Below are positions 58,614 through 64,000 of a stretch of 64,000 nucleotides of DNA, in pieces (position 1 is the stretch's first letter; each line of letters begins with the position of its first letter). A program made the translations under genes and the position numbers. The stretch covers positions 105,462 to 169,461 of the forward strand of contig NZ_JANLNW010000071.1 of assembly GCF_025465945.1 (NCBI RefSeq). Reading direction: 5' to 3'. This DNA comes from Pseudomonas sp. 6D_7.1_Bac1 (GTDB lineage Bacteria > Pseudomonadota > Gammaproteobacteria > Pseudomonadales > Pseudomonadaceae). A model generated the notes under the pieces. It ran no database searches. It had not been told where the DNA came from and saw only the letters and a list, made by a program, of their open reading frames with translations.

Positions 58614-59432
58614 ATGCGGATGAACCCGAACAAAGATACCCAACTGTGCATGTCGCTGTCTGGGCGCCCCGGGAACTTCGGTCTGCGTTTCCACAACCAT
58701 TTGTATGAGCAACTTGGCCTGAACTTCTATTACAAGGCCTTCAGCAGCCAGGACCTGCCCGGGGCGGTTGGCGGGATTCGTGCGCTGGGTATTCGCGGCT
58801 GCGGCGTGTCGATGCCCTTCAAGGAAGCCTGTATCGCGCTGGTCGATGAGCTGGACGCGTCAGCCGCGGCCATTGCCTCGATCAATACCATCGTCAACAC
58901 CCACGGCCACCTCAAGGCTTACAACACCGATTACATCGCCATCGAGCAGTTGCTGAAAACCCATGCTGTGCCGCAGGAATCGACATTCGCTTTGCGCGGC
59001 AGTGGCGGGATGGCCAAAGCGGTGGCCAGCGCCTTGCGCGACGGTGGCTATAAAAACGGATCGATCGTGGCGCGCAACGAAAGCGCAGGCCGTGCCCTGG
59101 CGGATTCGCTGGGTTATCGCTGGCAAGCAGACCTGGGTAGCGAGCGCCCGCAGCTGCTGGTCAACGTCACGCCAATTGGCATGACCGGAGGAGCAGAAGC
59201 CGATCATCTGGCTTTCGACGCCGAAGCTATCGATGCGGCGCATACAGTTTTCGATGTGGTGGCGATTCCGTCGGAAACGCCGCTGATCGTGCGGGCTCGT
59301 GCCGCTGGAAAGCGGGTCATCACCGGGCTTGAAGTGATCGCTATTCAAGCGCTTGAACAGTTTGTGCTGTACACCGGCGTGCGCCCCAGCGATGAGCAGT
59401 TCCAGAAGGCAGTGGCATTCGCCCGCAGTTAG
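58614..59432 (+). CDS. Shikimate dehydrogenase-like protein (AroE paralogue)
   Basis: A 272-residue protein starting at ATG 58614 behind AGGAG. The N-terminal catalytic domain has the general-base Lys in SMPFKEA (about 70) and NTDYIAIEQLL, where AroE usually has NTDxxGf. The NADP-binding turn is GSGGMAKAVASAL (about 130-142), and VNVTPIGM follows. The Gly after NTD is lost, which hints at another substrate. In Pseudomonas, AroE paralogues often act in quinate use or have unknown roles; this one is not in an aro cluster. Confidence 0.8.
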   Translation: MRMNPNKDTQLCMSLSGRPGNFGLRFHNHLYEQLGLNFYYKAFSSQDLPGAVGGIRALGIRGCGVSMPFKEACIALVDELDASAAAIASINTIVNTHGHLKAYNTDYIAIEQLLKTHAVPQESTFALRGSGGMAKAVASALRDGGYKNGSIVARNESAGRALADSLGYRWQADLGSERPQLLVNVTPIGMTGGAEADHLAFDAEAIDAAHTVFDVVAIPSETPLIVRARAAGKRVITGLEVIAIQALEQFVLYTGVRPSDEQFQKAVAFARS

Positions 59433-59455
59433 CAGATCAGATTGGGAGCGAACCT

Positions 59456-59596
59456 GTGGCGAGGGAGCTTGCTCCCGCGGGTCGGTCCGCGTTCGGGCGA
59501 AGCGACCCTAAAAGCAGCCTCCGCGAGTATTCAGATGGAACGCGACTGCCGGATTACGACCGCTTCGCGGCCGAGCGGGAGCAAGCTCCCTCGCTA
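59456..59596. repeat. REPIN-like inverted repeat (GTGGCGAGGGAGCTTGCTCCC type)
   Basis: GTGGCGAGGGAGCTTGCTCC (59456-59475) and GGAGCAAGCTCCCTCGC ending at 59594, with a CGCTTCG-containing centre. A third sequence type of REP found here only once; the stretch GTGGCGAGGGAGCGAGCCC at 40836 is a half-element. Confidence 0.8.
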
Positions 59597-59612
59597 CATA
59601 ACAGCTGCGGTG

Positions 59613-60293
59613 TTACTCGAGGCGGGCCAAACGCTCTTCAAGTGCCGCAATTCGTGCTTCGAGCTCTTCGATGCGTTCCACCGAAACACTGCTGCTGGCG
59701 CCACGTTCCGCCGGATTCTGGCGGGCGCTGAGGATCGTTTCGATATCGGCCGGGTCGCCCAGCGCGTGCATGTAGCGGTCTTCGCGTTGGCCCGACTGGC
59801 GCGGCAGCAACATCGCGAGACCGCGAGCAATCAAGCGTTCCAGTTGATGGATAACCTGTTCGGCATCTTCGAAGTCGTGCATGCGGCCACTGCGCGTCAG
59901 CAGTTCGTTGACCGTCTGCGGACCGCGCAGAAACAACAAACCGGCCAGAATGACCTGGGCCGGTACCAGTTCCAGCGCCTTGTCGAGTCGATGCTCCCAG
60001 CGATCGGCGCGGCTACCCATGACCAGCCTGGTGAAGCCACGACCTTCAAGGGCACGCAAGCTTTGCCCGACCTGGCCCTGGCTGAGATTCATCACCGGTT
60101 CCCGGCTGGTTTTCTGGTTGCAGGCGATGACCAGCGCATTGAGGGTCAGCGGATAGGTTTCCGGGCTGGTCGCCTGTTTCTCGATCAAAGAGCCGAGAAT
60201 CCGCAGCTCCGTGCTGCTCAGCCGCAGTTCATCGGTAGACGTCTCTTGTTCGGTGCTCATGCTTTCTGGACCCTTGCTAACCGTTACTTCCAT
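59613..60293 (-). CDS. YceH/DUF480 family protein
   Basis: A 226-residue protein with the family signatures LSSTELRILGSLIEKQATSPE, TYPLTLNALVIACNQKTSREP and VMNLSQGQVGQSL, close to E. coli YceH (two winged-helix domains), with a C-terminal coiled coil (EELEARIAALEERLARLE). GGAG lies before ATG 60293; ATG 60260 is an alternative. Function unknown, suspected DNA- or nucleotide-linked. It reads opposite to the shikimate dehydrogenase-like gene. Confidence 0.9.
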   Translation of the reverse strand: MEVTVSKGPESMSTEQETSTDELRLSSTELRILGSLIEKQATSPETYPLTLNALVIACNQKTSREPVMNLSQGQVGQSLRALEGRGFTRLVMGSRADRWEHRLDKALELVPAQVILAGLLFLRGPQTVNELLTRSGRMHDFEDAEQVIHQLERLIARGLAMLLPRQSGQREDRYMHALGDPADIETILSARQNPAERGASSSVSVERIEELEARIAALEERLARLE

Positions 60294-60455
60294 TTTTTAC
60301 TCCATAATTTAGCAACAGACCCTTGTTTTTCAGGCCAGATCGACCCCCCTTCAAGTCGTTCTGTTTGACGTTCAGAACCCGGTTCTCGGCGAGCAGAACC
60401 TCGTTGAGGGAGGTGAGTGCGGCAATCTTAACGCACAGTGGCAGGCGGACCTCAA

Positions 60456-62279
60456 TCATGGCGAACCATCAGGGGCGGATTTGAGGGGCATCAAGGGTGG
60501 GAACTCTTCGGGCGTCAGGGTTTCCTTTTCCAGCAGCAGGCGGGCGCCGGCATCCAGGTCGGCCCGACGACTGTCGAGCAGCGCTTTGGCACGGTTATAG
60601 GCTTCTTCGAGCAAGGCGCGGATGCCCAGGTCAATTTCCCGCGCGGTTTGCTCCGAATAGTCCTTCTGGCCAAACCCGGCCATGTGTTCGCCCAAATAGG
60701 TAGGATTTTGCCGTTCCAGTACCGATTGACCGAGTTCGGCACTCATGCCGAAACGGGTGATCAACTGCCGGGCGATGTCGGTCGCCCGGGTGAGATCGTC
60801 GGCTGCGCCTGTGGAGATCTGGCCATAGACGATGAACTCGGCAGCCCGACCGGCCATCAGTACGGCGATTCGATCCTTGAGCATCTGACAACTGATCAAG
60901 AAGTGATCCTCGGTGGGTCGCTGCAAGGTATAACCCAGCGAGCCAATGGAGCGGGGGATGATCGAGACTTTATGTACCGGGTCCATCCCGGGCAAGGTGC
61001 CAGCGGCCAGGGCATGCCCCATTTCGTGATAGGCCACCACCAGGCGCTCATCAGGCCGTAACAGGCTGCTCTTGCGTTCGACACCCGCGACGATGCGTTC
61101 TACCGCGGCAGTGAAGTCGTCAAGGTTGACGGTCTGGCCTCCCCGACGGGTGGCAACAATGGCGGCTTCGTTGATCAGGTTCGCCAGGTCCGCACCGGTG
61201 AAACCTGTCGTGATTTCGGCGATGCGTTCGCAGTCAATGTCGTGAGCCACGGAGATTTTTTTCAGATGGACCGTGAGGATGGCCTGTCGGCCTTTTCGAT
61301 CGGGGCGGTCGATCACGAGCTGACGGTCGAAGCGACCGGCCCGTAACAGCGCTGGATCAAGTATCTCCGGCCGATTGGTCGCCGCCAGCAGGACCACACC
61401 TTCGCGCGGGTCGAAACCGTCCAGTTCGGCCAGAAGCTGGTTAAGGGTCTGCTCTTTTTCGTCGTTGCCACCAAACGCACCGACACCGCGCATTTTGCCC
61501 AGGGCGTCGAGTTCGTCGATGAAAATAATGCAAGGTGCTGCTTGCCGTGCCTGCTCGAACAAGTCGCGCACTCGAGCGGCACCGATACCGACGAACATTT
61601 CGACGAATGCGGAACCGGAAATCGAGAAAAACGGCACGCCGGCTTCACCGGCGATAGCCTTGGCCACCAGGGTCTTGCCGGTGCCAGGTGGGCCGACCAG
61701 CAGAGTGCCCTTGGGAATATGGGCTCCCAGGCGTGTGTATTTGGCCTTGTCCTTCAGGAACGAGACGATTTCCACCAGCTCGGCCTTGGCTTCATCAATG
61801 CCCGCTACATCGGCGAAGGTGACGCCGGTATCACGCTCGACCGATACCTTGGCCCGCGACTTGCCGATGTTCATCAGCCCGCCAATGCCCTGTTTTTCGG
61901 CCATGCTGCGGAACAGGAATTGCCAGAGCACCATAATCATCACAAAGGGCAGCAGCCAACCCAGCAGCCCGTTCAACAGTGTGTTTTCGCTGACTCCGGA
62001 AAAACCGACACCTGATGGAGCCAGTTCGGCCGCCAGCGTGGGGTCGACTCGCACGGTGGTGAACAGGTCGTGGCCGTCGATAGGCTCTTGCAGCTTGCCG
62101 CTGATCTGGTCCTTATCGACCCGCAGCTCGCTGACCTTATGCTCGCCCACCAGTTGCAGGAACTGACTGTAGGGGATGCTCTGCACAGAATGGCGCTCTA
62201 CAAAAAAAAGCTGAGCGAGTGCAAGAACCAGAAAGGTGATAGCGAAGTAGGAAAGGTTCCACTGGTGATTCTTCTTCAT
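60456..62279 (-). CDS. FtsH-family ATP-dependent zinc metalloprotease (paralogue)
   Basis: A 607-residue membrane protease: two transmembrane helices (about 8-26 and 103-122) around a short periplasmic part, an AAA+ domain with Walker A GPPGTGKT (196-203), Walker B FIDELDAL and SRH RAGRFDRQ, and a peptidase domain with zinc motif H418-E-M-G-H422. It differs from housekeeping FtsH (DELDALGKMRGVGAFGG in place of DEIDAVGRQRG...; shorter C-terminus) and is not beside rrmJ/folP as the essential ftsH is. It is divergent from a phosphoribosyltransferase gene. Stress- or island-linked paralogues are common in Pseudomonas, but this assignment is inference. Confidence 0.88.
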   Translation of the reverse strand: MKKNHQWNLSYFAITFLVLALAQLFFVERHSVQSIPYSQFLQLVGEHKVSELRVDKDQISGKLQEPIDGHDLFTTVRVDPTLAAELAPSGVGFSGVSENTLLNGLLGWLLPFVMIMVLWQFLFRSMAEKQGIGGLMNIGKSRAKVSVERDTGVTFADVAGIDEAKAELVEIVSFLKDKAKYTRLGAHIPKGTLLVGPPGTGKTLVAKAIAGEAGVPFFSISGSAFVEMFVGIGAARVRDLFEQARQAAPCIIFIDELDALGKMRGVGAFGGNDEKEQTLNQLLAELDGFDPREGVVLLAATNRPEILDPALLRAGRFDRQLVIDRPDRKGRQAILTVHLKKISVAHDIDCERIAEITTGFTGADLANLINEAAIVATRRGGQTVNLDDFTAAVERIVAGVERKSSLLRPDERLVVAYHEMGHALAAGTLPGMDPVHKVSIIPRSIGSLGYTLQRPTEDHFLISCQMLKDRIAVLMAGRAAEFIVYGQISTGAADDLTRATDIARQLITRFGMSAELGQSVLERQNPTYLGEHMAGFGQKDYSEQTAREIDLGIRALLEEAYNRAKALLDSRRADLDAGARLLLEKETLTPEEFPPLMPLKSAPDGSP

Positions 62280-62436
62280 GGCCTTGACTCAGGGGAAAGG
62301 GACACGATGCGTGGCGGTTCAATCCTTAACCCCATGGGCATTTGAATAGGATTCTAGACGCCATCAGCCCGAACATATCGGTAATCGTGGCAAGTGAACC
62401 AACTGTCGTCTGCTTGCAGCCGCTGCGCGGGGGCGG

Positions 62437-62451
62437 CCCGATAATATCGGG
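62437..62451. promoter_or_regulatory. Palindrome between the FtsH-like and phosphoribosyltransferase genes
   Basis: CCCGATAATATCGGG, six-base arms around AAT, about 105 bases before the phosphoribosyltransferase start. A possible shared operator. Confidence 0.4.
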
Positions 62452-62556
62452 TGAAGAAAGGCAAGCTGATCCGAACCCAGCGCTCGCCGCTCTTAATCAG
62501 AGGTCAAGGCCGTGCGATGCGAACCGACAGGCGTGATTGCCTCAGGAGGTTTCCAA

Positions 62557-63264
62557 ATGACATATCTTCACTCACAGCAAACCCTCTTGTACGACCGGGC
62601 TGCTGCCGGCCGAAGTCTGGTGGCACCGCTGCGTCAATACGCTCAAAGAGCCGATGTCATCGTCCTCGCCTTACCCCGTGGCGGGGTTCCAGTTGCCTAT
62701 GAGATCGCCACGGCCCTGGAGGTTCGCCTGGATCTGATGCTGGTCCGCAAGCTGGGGGTTCCGTCCCAGCAGGAGTACGCCATGGGCGCAATTGCCAGCG
62801 GCGGCATACAAATCGTCAACGAAAATACGCTGCGGGCTCACCCGATTGATCAGGGCGCGTTCGATGCCGTGGTCGCACGGGAAACGCGGGAGCTGTTGCG
62901 TCGTGAGCGTGTTTACCGCGCAACGCGTGCGCCAGTGGCGCTCAAGGACCAGGTGGTGATTCTGGTCGATGATGGCCTGGCGACAGGGGCCTCAATGAAA
63001 GCCGCGATCCACGCCGCGCGCTTGCAAACGCCGTCTCGCATCGTAGTGGCCGTGCCGGTGGCACCACTCGAGACGCTAGAGGCGCTGCGCAACGAAGTGG
63101 ATGAGCTGGTTTGCCCGCTCATTCCCGAGTGGCTGATTTCGATCGGCTATTGGTACATGAACTTCACCCAGACCTCGGACGAAGAGGTCATCGATCTTTT
63201 GCAGCGAGCCTGGCAAAGAGAGTCCAGTTCGGGCATTGCCCCTCAGGAGAGTTCCGATACTTGA
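62557..63264 (+). CDS. Phosphoribosyltransferase family protein
   Basis: A 235-residue protein; ATG 62557 has AGGAGG eight bases upstream. The PRPP-binding motif is VVILVDDGLATGASM, preceded by a flexible hood (LALPRGGVPVAYEIA) and LDLMLVRKLGVPSQQEYAMGAI. This matches a group of uncharacterised type I phosphoribosyltransferases; the base substrate is unknown. It is divergent from the FtsH-like protease, and in several Pseudomonas stress islands such proteins are neighbours. Confidence 0.85.
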   Translation: MTYLHSQQTLLYDRAAAGRSLVAPLRQYAQRADVIVLALPRGGVPVAYEIATALEVRLDLMLVRKLGVPSQQEYAMGAIASGGIQIVNENTLRAHPIDQGAFDAVVARETRELLRRERVYRATRAPVALKDQVVILVDDGLATGASMKAAIHAARLQTPSRIVVAVPVAPLETLEALRNEVDELVCPLIPEWLISIGYWYMNFTQTSDEEVIDLLQRAWQRESSSGIAPQESSDT

Positions 63265-63436
63265 GCCTCACTATCGAACGCTGGACCTGGAAACGTGGGG
63301 GGTGATCGACTGGATCTGCCGGCAGGCTGAACGGCGACTTGCGCAATCAAAGACAAGCCGCACGGAGCCTCAAGCATGGCTATAATCGCGCCACGATTTA
63401 CCCCTTTCACAACACCCGCCACCCAACGAGACTGCC

Positions 63437-63946
63437 ATGACTATTTCTCTGTACGCTGCTTCCGTTCCGGTCTTCAAGCAAATGCTCAACGCGTTGAGCG
63501 ATGTTCTGAACAAGGCTGAAGCCCACGCCACGGCAAAAAACATCGACCCGAATGCCTTCCTGCAAGCGCGTCTGTACCCGGACATGTTTCCGCTGGTACG
63601 CCAGGTGCAGATTGCTGTTGATTTCGCCAAAGGCGTTTCTGCCCGTCTGGCCGAAGTCGAATTGCCGAAGTACGACGACACCGAGGTGACCTTCGCCGAG
63701 TTGCAAGCCTTGATCGCCAAGGTGCTGTCCTTCATCGACGGTATCAAACCTGAACAAATCAACGGCAAGGAAGGTATCGAGATCGTTACTCGTCCAGGCA
63801 CCCCGAAAGAAAAACGCTTCAGTGGCCAGGCTTACCTGCTGACCTACGGCCTGCCGCAGTTTTTCTTCCACGTCACCACCGCTTACGCGATCCTGCGTCA
63901 CAACGGTGTTGAAGTCGGCAAGCGCGATTACATGGGCGCGTTCTAA
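63437..63946 (+). CDS. DUF1993 domain-containing protein
   Basis: A 169-residue protein with the DUF1993 signature: MTISLYAASVPVFKQMLNALS, then LYPDMFPLVRQVQIAVDFAKG, FSGQAYLLTYGLPQFFFHVTT and AYAILRHNGVEVGKRDYMG. The family adopts a DinB-like four-helix bundle with a likely metal site. Function unknown. A strong terminator follows 14 bases after the stop. Confidence 0.9.
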   Translation: MTISLYAASVPVFKQMLNALSDVLNKAEAHATAKNIDPNAFLQARLYPDMFPLVRQVQIAVDFAKGVSARLAEVELPKYDDTEVTFAELQALIAKVLSFIDGIKPEQINGKEGIEIVTRPGTPKEKRFSGQAYLLTYGLPQFFFHVTTAYAILRHNGVEVGKRDYMGAF

Positions 63947-63960
63947 ACCCGCCGGATACG

Positions 63961-63998
63961 AAAAAGCCCGCCACGGTGTGAACCGTGGCGGGCTTTTT
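63961..63998 (+). terminator. Rho-independent terminator after the DUF1993 gene
   Basis: AAAAAGCCCGCCACGG (63961-63976), loop TGTGAA, CCGTGGCGGGCTTTTT (63983-63998). A 16-bp near-perfect stem with A and T runs; it could act in both directions. Confidence 0.95.
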
Positions 63999-64000
63999 GT

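Overview
The window is chromosomal DNA of a Pseudomonas, most likely of the P. fluorescens complex. The evidence is the high G+C coding sequence, the GTGGGAGCGAGCCTGCTCGCGA-type REP palindromes, two DUF6124 genes (a family I know mainly from Pseudomonas), a Roc-type (BvgAS-like) signalling cluster, an SdsA-type alkylsulfatase, and the general gene complement.

Bases 1-13.1 kb are the distal end of a P2-like contractile-tail prophage or R-type tailocin, plus cargo. The order is tape measure (entering from the left), gpU, gpX, gpD, GH19 endolysin, Rz with a nested Rz1, and a Dam-type methylase behind a LexA box. Next comes an AT-richer two-gene cassette of a GHKL ATPase and a DUF4325 STAS-like protein. 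Then follow an SRAP (YedK/HMCES) peptidase with an unknown zinc-ribbon protein behind a second LexA box, a compact S-type bacteriocin with its immunity gene, a lipoprotein, and an XRE regulator behind a third LexA box. The block ends at a 3' half-copy of tRNA-Gly(CCC), which looks like an attachment-site scar, and an HNH endonuclease. I saw no integrase and no holin in the window.

Bases 13.3-15.5 kb hold a C4-type antisense RNA in front of a DUF6124 gene, a small companion gene, and a decayed mgtA fragment immediately before an intact mgtC. A second C4-DUF6124 unit lies on the minus strand at 31.4-32.0 kb. In both leaders the same architecture (a1-b1 / b'-a' / a2-b2 over the ribosome-binding site) is kept although the pairing sequences differ.

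Bases 15.5-26.1 kb are a duplicated Roc-like system: two NarL-type regulators, each translationally adjacent to an unorthodox sensor kinase with two periplasmic binding domains. Between them lie a REC-EAL phosphodiesterase (RocR-like) and a pseudo-receiver whose phosphoacceptor Asp is Asn. The first pair and the EAL gene share an identical 18-bp upstream element.

From 26.1 kb on it is ordinary Pseudomonas chromosome. It holds LysR/pirin/two isochorismatase-fold hydrolases, an MscS channel with a cyclic-nucleotide domain, an AhpD-like protein, an EmrAB-type efflux pair with AraC and MFS neighbours, and an SdsA sulfatase with a divergent LysR. It continues with an MFS permease, a DapF-like protein with both catalytic Cys replaced by Ser, cytosine deaminase, QueD, a patatin, a PepSY/response regulator/sensor kinase operon, two chemoreceptors flanking a Na+/H+ antiporter-family protein, a U32 tRNA-modification protein, an AI-2E family permease, an AroE paralogue, YceH, an FtsH paralogue divergent from a phosphoribosyltransferase, and a DUF1993 protein. 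Nine REP/REPIN-like inverted repeats of three sequence types sit between these genes.

All assignments come from reading motifs and recalling protein families. No database search was run.
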